Source of the DNA: Comamonadaceae bacterium
GTDB lineage: Bacteria; Pseudomonadota; Gammaproteobacteria; Burkholderiales; Burkholderiaceae_C
Length of the DNA stretch: 41,148 nucleotides
Reading direction: 5' to 3'
NCBI GenBank assembly: GCA_947372865.1
Contig: CANBVJ010000027.1
Location: 1-41,148, forward strand
A program made the translations under genes and the position numbers. Below are positions 32,024 through 41,014 of this stretch, piece after piece. The notes beneath the pieces are model-generated. The model was not told the origin of the DNA. It did not search any database and saw only the letters and a program-made list of their open reading frames with translations. Position 1 is the first letter of the stretch. Each line of letters opens with the position of its first letter.

Positions 32024-32880
32024 CACCCCACTACCAGCCCGAGGGGCCATGGCGCGAGGCGCTGCGCATGTTTGCGCGCAACCCCTCGGCCATTGCAGGC
32101 ATGCTGATGCTGGGCGCGGTGCTGCTGGTGGCGCTGGGCGGCCCGTGGCTGATGGGGGCGGACCCATTTGAGATCACCGCCGCACCCATGACGCCGCCGT
32201 TTTCTGAAGACGCATTGTTGGGCACCGACTATTTGGGGCGCGACGTGCTCACCACCTTGGTCTATGGCGGGCGCGCCACCTTGCTGGTGGGGGCGGTGGC
32301 GGCGTTTTTGTCTGTGGCCATTGGCATCACGCTGGGCGCTATGGCCGGCTATTACGGTGGCCGGGTGGACGCGGTGCTGATGCGCGTGACCGAGTTCTTT
32401 CAGGTGCTGCCCGCCCTCTTGTTTGCCATGGTGGTGGTGACCCTGTTTTCGCCCACGCTTGTGACCATCACCCTGGCCATTGGCGTGGTGAGCTGGACCG
32501 GCACCGCGCGCCTGACGCGCGCCGAGTTCATGAAATACCGCAGCCTGGAATTTGTGCGCGCCGAACGCGCCATTGGCGCGAGCCATGCGCGCATCATCTG
32601 GCGCGTGATTTTGCCCAACGCCTTGCCGCCGCTCATCGTCTCAGCCACGCTGGCCATTGGCTCGGCAATTCTGTTTGAAGCGGCGCTGTCCTTTTTGGGC
32701 CTGGGCGACCAAAACCGCATGAGCTGGGGCCTGATGATTGGTGCGAGCCGCCAGTACGTACTGAGCTGCTGGTGGGCGGTGGCCTTTCCAGGCGCGGCCA
32801 TTTTTGTCACAGTGCTGGCCGTCAGCCTGATTGGCGACGGCCTGAATGACGCGCTCAACCCCAAGCTGAGAGAACGCTGA
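32020..32880 (+). CDS. DppC/OppC-type ABC transporter permease
   Basis: Second permease, 286 residues. [21 protein letters not shown] is the first helix; [26 protein letters not shown] and [23 protein letters not shown] (EAA loop) are typical of DppC. The C-terminal [10 protein letters not shown] matches the family ending. Start and stop both overlap neighbours (ATGA and TGATG), so translation is coupled. Confidence 0.92.
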   Translation: MTPHYQPEGPWREALRMFARNPSAIAGMLMLGAVLLVALGGPWLMGADPFEITAAPMTPPFSEDALLGTDYLGRDVLTTLVYGGRATLLVGAVAAFLSVAIGITLGAMAGYYGGRVDAVLMRVTEFFQVLPALLFAMVVVTLFSPTLVTITLAIGVVSWTGTARLTRAEFMKYRSLEFVRAERAIGASHARIIWRVILPNALPPLIVSATLAIGSAILFEAALSFLGLGDQNRMSWGLMIGASRQYVLSCWWAVAFPGAAIFVTVLAVSLIGDGLNDALNPKLRER

Positions 32881-33893
32881 TGCCCACGCCGCAGCCCCTC
32901 TTGGAAGTGCGCGACTTGCGCGTGGAATTCAAAACCCGGCGCGGCACGGCGCTGGTGCTGGGCGGCGTTGATCTGGCGCTGCACGCGGGTGAGACCCTGT
33001 GCGTGGTGGGCGAATCGGGCTGCGGCAAAAGCATGACGGCGCTGGCGCTCTTGCGCCTGATACCGACGCCGCCCGGGCGCATCAGCGCGGGCCAGGTGCT
33101 GTTCCAAGGTGAAGACTTGCTGCAAGCCAGCGAAGAACGCATGCGCGCGGTGCGGGGCAACCGCATCTCGATGATTTTCCAAGAGCCCATGACCTCGCTC
33201 AACCCGGTGTTTACCGTGGGCGACCAGATTGGCGAATCGCTGCGCCTGCACGCCGGTCTGGACGGCGCCGCTGCCCGCGCGCAAGCCATTGAGATGCTGC
33301 GCCAGGTGGGCATTGCGGCGCCCGAGCGGCGGGTGGACGAATACCCGCACCAGCTCTCGGGCGGCATGCGCCAACGCGTGATGATTGCCATGGCGCTGGC
33401 CTGCCGCCCTGACATCCTGATTGCCGACGAGCCCACCACCGCGCTGGACGTAACAGTGCAAGCCCAGATTTTTGACCTGCTGCGCGCGCTGCAACGCGAC
33501 AAGGGCACGGCCATTGTGCTGATTACCCACGACATGGGCGCCGTGGCAGAAATGGCCGACCGGGTGCTGGTGATGTACGCCGGGCGCGTGGTCGAAGAGG
33601 GCCACACCGCCCAGGTGCTAAGCCAGCCCGGCCACCCCTATACGCAAGGCCTGATTGACTGCCTGCCCGAACTCGGCAGCAGCCAGCAAAGCGAGCGCCA
33701 CGACCTGGCCGAGATCGCCGGCATGGTGCCGTCCATTTGGGAACTGGGCGCGGGCTGCGCCTTTCGCGAGCGCTGCCCGCAGGCGCTGGCGCGTTGCGCG
33801 CACGAGGTGCCGCCCATGTTTGCGCTGCCCGACAGCACGGTGGCCGCACCGCACCGCAGCGCCTGCTGGCTGCGCCAAGAGGGCAGCACATGA
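32880..33893 (+). CDS. DppD/OppD-type ABC transporter ATP-binding protein
   Basis: First ATPase, 337 residues. Walker [11 protein letters not shown]-loop [13 protein letters not shown], signature LSGGMRQRV and Walker [17 protein letters not shown] are complete. The C-terminal oligopeptide domain has the cysteine pattern [14 protein letters not shown] seen in this subfamily, which may hold an iron-sulfur cluster. It overlaps the upstream stop by one base and the next ATPase by four. Confidence 0.93.
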   Translation: MPTPQPLLEVRDLRVEFKTRRGTALVLGGVDLALHAGETLCVVGESGCGKSMTALALLRLIPTPPGRISAGQVLFQGEDLLQASEERMRAVRGNRISMIFQEPMTSLNPVFTVGDQIGESLRLHAGLDGAAARAQAIEMLRQVGIAAPERRVDEYPHQLSGGMRQRVMIAMALACRPDILIADEPTTALDVTVQAQIFDLLRALQRDKGTAIVLITHDMGAVAEMADRVLVMYAGRVVEEGHTAQVLSQPGHPYTQGLIDCLPELGSSQQSERHDLAEIAGMVPSIWELGAGCAFRERCPQALARCAHEVPPMFALPDSTVAAPHRSACWLRQEGST

Positions 33894-34936
33894 GCGCGCC
33901 CAAAGCACCGTTGGGCCCAGCCACCCCCTTGCTGCAGGTGAACGACCTGCAAGTGCATTTCCCGCTGCCCAAGACCGGCTGGTTTGCGCCGCCCGAAGTG
34001 GTGCGGGCAGTGGACGGCGTGAGCTTTTCCATACCGCGCGGCACCACGCTGGCGCTGGTGGGCGAGTCCGGCTCGGGCAAGACCACCACAGCGCTGGCGG
34101 TGATGCGCCTGGCGCCCATTACCGCAGGCCAGGTGCAACTGGGCGACGTGACGCTGGGCACGTTGCAGGGCGAGGACTTGCGCGCGGCGCGCAGGCGTTT
34201 TCAGATCATTTTCCAGGACCCTTTTTCGTCCCTCAACCCGCGTGAGCGGGCGGGCGCTGCAGTGCGCGCGCCGCTGGACCTGATGCAGGTCGGCACGCCG
34301 CAAGAGCGCGCGGCCCGCGTGGCCGAACTGTTCCAGGCCGTGGGCCTGCGCCCCGAGCAGCAGCAGCTTTTTCCGCACCAGTTCTCGGGCGGCCAGCGCC
34401 AGCGCATCAACATTGCCCGCGCCCTGGCCACCAACCCCGAGCTGGTGGTCTGCGACGAGCCGGTGTCGGCGCTGGACATTGCCATTCGCGCGCAAATTTT
34501 GAACCTGCTGGTGCGCCTGCAAAAAGAGCGCGGCCTGACCTATTTGTTCATCTCGCACGACATGGCGGTGGTGGAACACATCTGCGACGAGATCGCGGTG
34601 ATGTACCTGGGCCAGATCGTAGAACGCGCCCCGCGCCAAGCCTTTTTTGCCCGACCGCTGCACCCCTACAGCGTGGCGCTGATGTCGGCCGTGCCCACGG
34701 TGCACGGTGGGCGGGCCCGCGCGGCGCAACGCATCAAACTCAGCGGCGACCCACCCAGCCCCATCAACCCGCCACCGGGCTGCCGCTTTGCCGGACGCTG
34801 CCCGGTGGCCGAACCCGCGTGCAGCGCCGAGCTGCCGCCCCTGCGCGAGATTGCGCCGGGGCATTGGGTACGCTGCCGCCGCGTCGAGCTGGTGGACGGC
34901 CAGCCGCTAGCGCCGCTGCAGTTGCCGCAAAAGTGA
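33890..34936 (+). CDS. DppF/OppF-type ABC transporter ATP-binding protein
   Basis: Second ATPase, 348 residues, from ATG 33890. Walker A GESGSGKTT, Q-loop IFQDPFSSLNPR, signature FSGGQRQRI, Walker B LVVCDEPVSALDIAI and a C-terminal cysteine set CRFAGRCPVAEPAC are present. It completes the transporter; the operon runs from 27519 to here with no gap above 86 bases. Nothing terminator-like with a U-tract was found right after it. Confidence 0.93.
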   Translation: MSAPKAPLGPATPLLQVNDLQVHFPLPKTGWFAPPEVVRAVDGVSFSIPRGTTLALVGESGSGKTTTALAVMRLAPITAGQVQLGDVTLGTLQGEDLRAARRRFQIIFQDPFSSLNPRERAGAAVRAPLDLMQVGTPQERAARVAELFQAVGLRPEQQQLFPHQFSGGQRQRINIARALATNPELVVCDEPVSALDIAIRAQILNLLVRLQKERGLTYLFISHDMAVVEHICDEIAVMYLGQIVERAPRQAFFARPLHPYSVALMSAVPTVHGGRARAAQRIKLSGDPPSPINPPPGCRFAGRCPVAEPACSAELPPLREIAPGHWVRCRRVELVDGQPLAPLQLPQK

Positions 34937-35020
34937 GTTTTTCCGCCTTCCCTTGTATTTTTGGAGGATCGCGGCTGATGCAGCTTGGTAAGCTGTAGCT
35001 TGATAAATGAATAAAACAAT

Positions 35021-35434
35021 ATGCTGCTAACTGATATCGCCGTCGAGCACACGCTACTGTCCAAAAAGAATGGGGCTCGTCAGACCTTCTTGCTGCATCC
35101 GTTTACCAACACGCAGCGCGATACACTGGGTAAATTTGAAATCGTTCGTAACATCAGCGAGCCGGGGCTCAAAGAAGTGAAGCGCTCAACCTTCGTGTCG
35201 TTTCAACAATTGGCTGAGTTGTATGCAAAAGGCGTGCTCGACGAATTCGGGTTTTCGGTTCGCATGTGCCCGGGGCAGGGCACGTACCCCACTGTGAATC
35301 CTCTAAAAAAGCTCCTGCCAACCAGCATCAAGCCCGGCTCACCGTTTGATTTGACTGTGCAAAAAGTGGATGTTTCACAAGCTGCCAATCGCGAATTGAG
35401 AACAGCGTTGCTTCGCGTCAACGTCAAGCTGTAA
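35021..35434 (+). CDS. Hypothetical protein of unknown function
   Basis: A 137-residue soluble protein; I recognise no domain. It has an alternating charged and hydrophobic N-terminal half (HTLLSKKNGARQTFLLHPFTNTQRDTLGKFEIVRN-like) and a C-terminal VTLTR-like basic end. No signal peptide or membrane helix. The DNA is clearly less GC-rich than the transporter genes before it, suggesting recent transfer. The ATG at 35021 has no clear ribosome site. Confidence 0.6.
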   Translation: MLLTDIAVEHTLLSKKNGARQTFLLHPFTNTQRDTLGKFEIVRNISEPGLKEVKRSTFVSFQQLAELYAKGVLDEFGFSVRMCPGQGTYPTVNPLKKLLPTSIKPGSPFDLTVQKVDVSQAANRELRTALLRVNVKL

Positions 35435-35481
35435 GGGTCATCACTTGAAGACCGGTGGCGCTATCAAATAGGGGTGTTCCT

Positions 35482-35691
35482 TTGAATCCAACCGTGGCCC
35501 ATGCGGAACTCATCGCCACTTTCCAGCGGGCGCAAGCTGATGCCGATCACAAGTCCGGATTGATCAAAGCGGCTGCGCAAAAGGGCCCCAAGGCAGTCCA
35601 GGCGGCCACCGAAACAGCGGCAAAGGCAACAAAACGCAGGGACTCGTATGCAAAGAAACTGGATGCCTTGGGAGTGAGCCTCAAGGATTGA
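35482..35691 (+). CDS. Small helical, alanine/lysine-rich hypothetical protein
   Basis: About 69 residues from TTG 35482, which has AGGGG seven bases upstream; GTG 35455 is an alternative start. The sequence is one long predicted helix, rich in Ala, Lys, Gln and acidic residues (QRAQADADHKSGLIKAAAQ, VQAATETAAKATKRRDSYAKKLDALG), and could be coiled coil. No family recognised. Two codon-usage features, Ala-rich and few hydrophobic residues, leave some doubt that it is expressed. Confidence 0.5.
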   Translation: MNPTVAHAELIATFQRAQADADHKSGLIKAAAQKGPKAVQAATETAAKATKRRDSYAKKLDALGVSLKD

Positions 35692-35839
35692 GCGCGGCCC
35701 GGCGGATTGCCCGGCGCCAAGCGGTGGCAGCCAGCGACCCATTGCAGCCCGTCGACTTCCAAAACTGCCCGCTCCAAACCGGGCGTACGAATCGCAAATT
35801 GAGTTGGTTTTTCGGCGATGGTGCGCGCTGGGGGACGCT

Positions 35840-37288
35840 TTAGGGTTTGTGTGCGGGCTGTGGCCGGGTATTGACCGGCCAGCACAGAAGGGCCGTCAAC
35901 AGCGCAAGCGCCACATGGCAGATATACACCGGAACGAAACTTCCATGGGTCAGCCCTGTATGACCCAGCAGCAGCACTGTGATGGCTACGCCCATGACCG
36001 AGCCGATCTGGCGCGTAGCCTGGTTGATGGCGCTACCCACGGCGTACTGCGCGGCCGGCAGACGGTTCACCGCAGCCGCCGAGAGCGAGGGCAGGACGAG
36101 TCCCACTCCCATGCCGGATAGCAGCAAACCTGGTAGCCATTGGCTCAAATAGGCGGGCTGTGCCCCGGGCACCAGTAAGAACCACAGACCGCTCAATGCA
36201 TAGACCAGCGCCCCGCCCACCAGAAAAGGACGATGCCCAAACCTGCCCGCCAAGCGACCGGACAGGACTGCAAATGGGATCACCAGCAAGGGGCCGGGCG
36301 TGATGGCCAAACCTGCCTGCGGCAACGTGTAGTGCCAGACCTCGGTCGTGTAGAAAAAGAAGGCGAAAAACATCATCGAGAAGGCAATGCCAAAAGCCAG
36401 AGTTGCCAGGTTCACATAGGTGTAGGTGCGATTTTGAAACAACCGAAAATCCACAAGCGGCGCTGGCGTGGCGTGAGCCCAGACCACAAAGCCAACCAAC
36501 GTGATGGCGCTGAGGCTGGCCGCTGCTCTCAGCTCGCCGGCGCTCCAGTTCGGCGACTGTAATTGAACGATGCATAGGGCGAGTGCGCCAACTCCCACGA
36601 TCAGCAATGCCATGCCAAGGCCATCAACCGCTCGCCGGTTCTCCGGCCGCTTGGCTTCCTTCAGCAGTTCGGCACCGCGCCACAACGATATCGCACCCAA
36701 CGGCAGATTAAGGTAAAAAGCCCATTGCCAACCGAGCATGTCAATCACGAACGATCCCAGGCTAGGACCTACAGCGGCTGCCAGGGCGCTGACAGCGCCC
36801 CACAGGCTGACCGCCACTGCGCGTTTACTCAAGGGAAAAGCGTCTAACAGGATGGACAAGGAGGCAGGGGTCAGCATCGCCGCACCCACCGCCTGTGCCA
36901 CGCGCGCAGCAATCAGCCAACCGACCGTGCCCGCCATGCCGCAAGCAGCAGAGGCGGCCAAAAACAGCGTGACACCCAATAGGAACACTCTCTTGCGTCC
37001 ATGGCTGTCGGCCAAGCCGCCGGCTGGAATAAGCATAGCGGCATAAACCACCGTATAGGCGTTCAGCACCCAAGACATATCGGCTGCCGATGTGCCCGGG
37101 AAGCCCGCTTTTATGGTCTGAAACCCGGCAAACAGCATGGTGCTGTCCATAGAGACCAGAAATACTGCGATGCTGGCAATCCAGAATACAGGCCAAGGTG
37201 ACGTCTCGTTGGCTGTTATCGACGTTAGATCGATCTCAGCCTCCGAGGCGCAAGCATCGTTAAGTGAAGTGGGATTTGAAGTACGCAT
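35840..37288 (-). CDS. DHA2-family (EmrB/QacA-like) multidrug efflux MFS transporter, 14 TM
   Basis: A proton-driven drug exporter of the inner membrane, 482 residues and about 14 hydrophobic helices. FLVSMDSTMLFAGF, AGGLADSHGRKRVF (motif A loop), AVGAAMLTPASLSILLDAF and AAVGPSLGSFVIDMLGWQWAFYLNLPLG are DHA2 landmarks. The substrate is unknown. No emrA-like adaptor or outer membrane channel is nearby, so it works alone. It is probably regulated by the TetR protein encoded just upstream on the same strand, as both genes share an operator-like site. GC content is lower than the main genome. Confidence 0.9.
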   Translation of the reverse strand: MRTSNPTSLNDACASEAEIDLTSITANETSPWPVFWIASIAVFLVSMDSTMLFAGFQTIKAGFPGTSAADMSWVLNAYTVVYAAMLIPAGGLADSHGRKRVFLLGVTLFLAASAACGMAGTVGWLIAARVAQAVGAAMLTPASLSILLDAFPLSKRAVAVSLWGAVSALAAAVGPSLGSFVIDMLGWQWAFYLNLPLGAISLWRGAELLKEAKRPENRRAVDGLGMALLIVGVGALALCIVQLQSPNWSAGELRAAASLSAITLVGFVVWAHATPAPLVDFRLFQNRTYTYVNLATLAFGIAFSMMFFAFFFYTTEVWHYTLPQAGLAITPGPLLVIPFAVLSGRLAGRFGHRPFLVGGALVYALSGLWFLLVPGAQPAYLSQWLPGLLLSGMGVGLVLPSLSAAAVNRLPAAQYAVGSAINQATRQIGSVMGVAITVLLLGHTGLTHGSFVPVYICHVALALLTALLCWPVNTRPQPAHKP

Positions 37289-37293
37289 AGTGT

Positions 37294-37312
37294 ATATGAT
37301 GGCCGTAATATT
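37294..37312 (-). promoter_or_regulatory. TetR operator-like site in front of the exporter
   Basis: Minus-strand AATATTACGGCCATCATAT ends six bases before the exporter ATG. It is nearly palindromic about GGCC (14 of 18 positions symmetric) and matches the site before the regulator gene at 18 of 19 bases. Confidence 0.6.
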
Positions 37313-37352
37313 TAATGACGAACAGAAGGCCGAAGGCTATATAGTTTGAAAG

Positions 37353-37940
37353 TTAGTGGAGGGAAACGGGCTGATGCTTCAGGATCAGCGCTTCGCGCGT
37401 TTGTGCAAGCAAGGCACGACCGGCATTGCCGCCCAGCGTACGGGCGAGTTGAAGGGCTCCGACCATGGTGGCGGTAATGACCTCGGCTTGCACGGGATCG
37501 ACTCCTTCAGGCAATGCCGAACGCACAAATTCAACCAGGTAAGTGACTCGGCGACGCGCTTCTTGTTGCACCGCATCGCCTTGGCGAGTCATTTCCGAAG
37601 CCAAAGCTGCAACGACACACCCATTCTCTGCCCGCTCCAAGTGCGCGTCATGAAGATACGCCCAAATGAGCGCGGAAAACCGGGAGTAGCCTTTGGCCAT
37701 TCGCCGGGCCATCGACTTCGAAAGTGCAGCCTGGTTGTCGCGACTTGCCTGTTGCATTGCTTCGACCAAAAGTGCGTCACGCGAAGCAAAGTGAGCATAG
37801 AAGCCGCCGTGCGTGAGACCTGCTTCTTTCATGATGTCAGCAACCCCAACGCCACGGTAGCCAGTTCGACGAATTGCGCGTGCTGCCACTTCAACGATGC
37901 GCTCGTGGCTTTGTTCTTTACGCGTTAGGTTTGTGCTCAT
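37353..37940 (-). CDS. TetR-family transcriptional regulator
   Basis: A 195-residue repressor. The N-terminal helix-turn-helix (residues 14-60) is RIVEVAARAIRRTGYRGVGVADIMKEAGLTHGGFYAHFASRDALL, the typical TetR pattern; the rest is the ligand-binding helical domain. It stands 64 bases upstream of the exporter, on the same strand, and very probably represses both through the two matching sites. ATG 37940 is flanked by the operator, giving a very short leader. Confidence 0.9.
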   Translation of the reverse strand: MSTNLTRKEQSHERIVEVAARAIRRTGYRGVGVADIMKEAGLTHGGFYAHFASRDALLVEAMQQASRDNQAALSKSMARRMAKGYSRFSALIWAYLHDAHLERAENGCVVAALASEMTRQGDAVQQEARRRVTYLVEFVRSALPEGVDPVQAEVITATMVGALQLARTLGGNAGRALLAQTREALILKHQPVSLH

Positions 37941-38340
37941 GACGGATTAATATTACGGTCATCATATTAGATTGTCAAGTACGGCCGATGCGTTGCGCCG
38001 TCGCGCACGATGGCCATGCTGACCTCATGGGACGTGAAGGGTGATTCTTCAATCACGCGTTTCTTGAGTTCCGGACAAAGCCTGAACGCTGGGAATGACC
38101 GTTTATCCCCACTCCCAATGACGGAAATCGGATAGAAGCCAGTCGTTGGGCTCATTGCAAAGTCCGCTCCCAGCCTGATCTTGCGCTGGACATGGGGATT
38201 GGCCTCTGCAACAGGCAGTTGCTAGGCAGCTGTTTACCCTTAGCCCACGCAAGGTACGCCCCATCTAAACTTGGCCCCCACCAAGCCTGGATTGCACCGT
38301 ACGCCTGCTTTTCCTTTTCCCCCCTTTTGTGAGTTCCCCC
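37941..38340. other. 400-base region between the TetR gene and the amidohydrolase gene
   Basis: The left end carries the operator. A 62-codon minus-strand frame (37967-38155, MSPTTGFYPISV...) has no homologue I recognise; its lower GC makes it worth noting but I do not call it a gene. Within it GTGATT-CTTC-AATCAC (38041-38056) is a perfect hairpin. The last 100 bases before the amidohydrolase hold C/T-rich sequence but no clear promoter. Confidence 0.5.
37949..37967 (+). promoter_or_regulatory. TetR operator-like site in front of the regulator
   Basis: Plus-strand AATATTACGGTCATCATAT sits eight bases upstream of the regulator start and matches the exporter site except for one base. A wider arm pair ATGAC...GTCAT (37939-37962) surrounds it. 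Confidence 0.6.
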
Positions 38341-40008
38341 ATGCCCATCACCATCTACGCCGCCCGCAACATCATCACCATGAACCCGATGCAGCCGCAG
38401 GCCACGCACGTGGCTGTGCGAGACGGGCGCATTCTGGGCGTGGGCGACCTGGCCACGCTGGCGCAGTGGGGGCAGCACACGCTGGACACGCGCTTTGCCG
38501 ACCAGGTGCTCATGCCCGGCCTGGTGGAAGGCCACTGCCACCTGAAGGAAGGCAGCATGTGGGACATGCACTACCTGGGCTGGTTTGACCGGCGCGATCC
38601 GCAGGGCAAGGTCTGGAGCGGCCTGCGCTCGATGGAAGCGGTGGTCAACCGGCTCGCGGCTATTGACGCGCAAATGCGCGCGGAGGGCAAAAGCGCCACC
38701 GAGCCGCTGATTGCCTGGGGCTTTGACCCGATTTACTTTGGTGGCGAACGCATGACGGTCGAGCACCTGGACCGCGCCAGCAGCGCGCGCCCCATCGTCA
38801 TTGCCCACGCCAACGGCCACCTGATGAACGTCAACTCCGCCATGCTCACGCTGGCCGGTGTGGACGCGGACAACGAAGTCGAAGGCGTGGTCAAGTTTGC
38901 CCATGGGCCACTGGCCGGCCAGCCCACCGGCGAACTGCAAGAGCCCGCCGCCATGTTCTTGGTGATCCGCAAGGTGGGTGACGCCGGGCTGCTGTCGCCC
39001 ATGACGGTGCAAGGCGTCAAGTCGTTTGCCGCGCTGGCCTGCATGCAGGGCGTCACTACCGCCACCGACTTAGTGAACAAACTCACCGACGCCGACTGCC
39101 AGACCCTCGAAGCCGCGCTGGTGCAAGACGACTGCGGCGTGCGCATCTTGCCGGCCTTTCAGGCCTTTCATGGCACGCACGGCGCGGCGCTGGGCGCAGC
39201 CCACGTGCAGCAGCTCATGGCGCGCAACACCGACCGCCTGCGCTATGGCCTGGTCAAGATGATGCTTGACGGCTCCATCCAAGGCTTTAGCGCGCGCCTG
39301 CGCTGGCCGGGCTATTTCAACGGCGCGCCCAACGGCATCTGGGTTACCGCGCCGGCCCAGTACGAGGCCGACTTTGAAACCTACCACCGCGCCGGCCTGC
39401 TGATCCACACCCACACCAACGGCGACGAGGCCAGCGAAGTAGCCATTGACGCCATCGAGCGCGTGCTAACCAAAGCGCCACGCGCCGACCACCGCCACAC
39501 CCTGCAGCACGCGCAGATGGTGGACGCGCCGCTGTTTCGCCGCATGGCGGCACTCGGCCTGTGCGCCAATCTGTTTGCCAACCACCTGTGGTACTGGGGT
39601 GACCAGCATTACGAAGCCACCATGGGCCCGGACCGCGCCAACCGACTTGACGGCTGCGCCAGCGCGCTGGCCGCTGGCGTCCATTTGGCCATCCATTCGG
39701 ACGCGCCGGTCACGCCGCTGGGGCCACTGTTTACTGCCTGGTGTGCGGTGCACCGCATCACGCCGCAGGGCCGGGTGCTGGGCGAGGGCGAGCGCATCAG
39801 CGTGGCCCAGGCGCTGCACGCCATCACCCTGGGTGCGGCCTGGACGCTCAAGCTCGACCATGAGATTGGCAGCATCGAATGCGGCAAGCGCGCCGACTTT
39901 TGCGTTCTAGCCGAAGACCCGCTGGCGATCGATCCCATGCGCCTCAAAGACGTGGCGGTCTGGGGCACGGTGCTCTCGGGTCGGGTATTTCAGGCGCGTG
40001 GTGGCTGA
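38341..40008 (+). CDS. YtcJ-type amidohydrolase
   Basis: A metal-dependent hydrolase of the amidohydrolase_3 group, 555 residues. The N-terminal beta sandwich starts MPITIYAARN and VAVRDGRILGVG; the barrel has the HxH metal pair H65/H67 in GHCHLKE, the HTHTNGDEASE strand, QHAQMVD and the D in HSDAP, all zinc/activating positions. C-terminal GSIECGKRADFCVLAEDPL is the classical ending. It would hydrolyse an amide or formamide-like bond; the exact substrate is unknown. ATG 38341 is preferred over GTG 38329. Its end overlaps the COG0523 gene by 11 bases, which suggests the GTPase supplies its metal. Confidence 0.87.
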   Translation: MPITIYAARNIITMNPMQPQATHVAVRDGRILGVGDLATLAQWGQHTLDTRFADQVLMPGLVEGHCHLKEGSMWDMHYLGWFDRRDPQGKVWSGLRSMEAVVNRLAAIDAQMRAEGKSATEPLIAWGFDPIYFGGERMTVEHLDRASSARPIVIAHANGHLMNVNSAMLTLAGVDADNEVEGVVKFAHGPLAGQPTGELQEPAAMFLVIRKVGDAGLLSPMTVQGVKSFAALACMQGVTTATDLVNKLTDADCQTLEAALVQDDCGVRILPAFQAFHGTHGAALGAAHVQQLMARNTDRLRYGLVKMMLDGSIQGFSARLRWPGYFNGAPNGIWVTAPAQYEADFETYHRAGLLIHTHTNGDEASEVAIDAIERVLTKAPRADHRHTLQHAQMVDAPLFRRMAALGLCANLFANHLWYWGDQHYEATMGPDRANRLDGCASALAAGVHLAIHSDAPVTPLGPLFTAWCAVHRITPQGRVLGEGERISVAQALHAITLGAAWTLKLDHEIGSIECGKRADFCVLAEDPLAIDPMRLKDVAVWGTVLSGRVFQARGG

Positions 40009-41014
40009 GGCAAGCAGCGCCAGCGCTCCGCGCACCGTAGCGCCCCGGCGCCTGCCGCTCACCGTCATTGGCGGCTTTTTGGGCGCGGGCAAAACCACGC
40101 TTTTGCAGCACTGGCTGCGCCACGCGGACGGCCTGCGGCTGGCGATTTTGGTCAACGACTTTGGCGCCATGAACCTGGACGCCGCGCTGATTGCCGCGCA
40201 CGAGGGCGACACCTTTGCCCTGACCAATGGCTGCGTGTGCTGCCAGATTGGCGACGACATGGGCCGCGCCCTGGGCCAGGTGCTAGACCGCGCGCAAGAT
40301 TTTGACGCGGTGGTCATTGAGGCCAGCGGCGTGTCCGACCCCTGGCGCATTGCACAGCTCGGCCGCGCCGACCCCGGCCTCGCGCTGGACGGCGTGGTAG
40401 TGGTGCTCGACGCGAGCTGCGCTTTGGCCCAGGCGCACGATCCGCTGCTGGCCGATACCGTGCTGCGCCAGGTGCGCGCGGCCGACCAGTTGGTGCTCAA
40501 CCACGCCGACCAGGCCAGTGCTGCCGAGTTGCAGGCCGTGCAAGACTGGCTGCACAGCGCAGCCCCCGGCGTCGCCCAGTGGCCCACCACGCAGGGGCAA
40601 CTGCCGCTGGCGGTGCTCAGCAGCACCGCGCTGCCTGGCGGCCCTCGCTGGGTGGCGGCCAGCAGCGTGCCCGGGCCCTTGCTGGGCGCAGGGCCTGCGC
40701 CGCAGCACGGCCAGCAGTTCGCCAGTTGGTCTTGCCAACCGCAGCGGCGCTTTGCGCTCGCCGCCCTGCAAGCCTGGCTCAAAGCAACGCCGCCGGGCCT
40801 GCTACGCTTGAAGGGCTTCCTGCGCCTGGACCAGGATGCGGCGCCCCAATGGGCAGAACTGCAATTTGCAGGGCGCCAGGGCAGCGTGCGCAAATGCGCC
40901 GCGCCCGCCGGTGGCGCGGCGCTGGTGGCCATCGGCCTGGCAGGTCAGCTGCCGGTTGACGCCCTGAACACTTTTTTTGGAGATACCGAACATGGCAACA
41001 GTACAGATTCTTGA
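39998..41014 (+). CDS. COG0523 GTPase, CobW-like metallochaperone
   Basis: A 338-residue GTP-dependent metal insertase. The Walker A loop is GGFLGAGKTT (25-34), the metal-binding motif GCVCC is at 78-82, and NHAD (168-171) stands where the guanine-specificity NKxD is expected, with K changed to H. The C-terminal CobW domain (LLRLKGFLRL and later) is shortened but present. Members move Zn, Co or Ni to client enzymes, often under metal limitation. The gene starts inside the amidohydrolase gene (GTG 39998, or GTG 40001), so the amidohydrolase is the likely client. It overlaps the next gene by 23 bases. Confidence 0.87.
   Translation: MVAEASSASAPRTVAPRRLPLTVIGGFLGAGKTTLLQHWLRHADGLRLAILVNDFGAMNLDAALIAAHEGDTFALTNGCVCCQIGDDMGRALGQVLDRAQDFDAVVIEASGVSDPWRIAQLGRADPGLALDGVVVVLDASCALAQAHDPLLADTVLRQVRAADQLVLNHADQASAAELQAVQDWLHSAAPGVAQWPTTQGQLPLAVLSSTALPGGPRWVAASSVPGPLLGAGPAPQHGQQFASWSCQPQRRFALAALQAWLKATPPGLLRLKGFLRLDQDAAPQWAELQFAGRQGSVRKCAAPAGGAALVAIGLAGQLPVDALNTFFGDTEHGNSTDS

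Noticed and set aside
37967..38155. 62-codon minus-strand frame as a gene
   Set aside because: No recognisable family, no ribosome site and an adjacent operator; more likely non-coding or a remnant.
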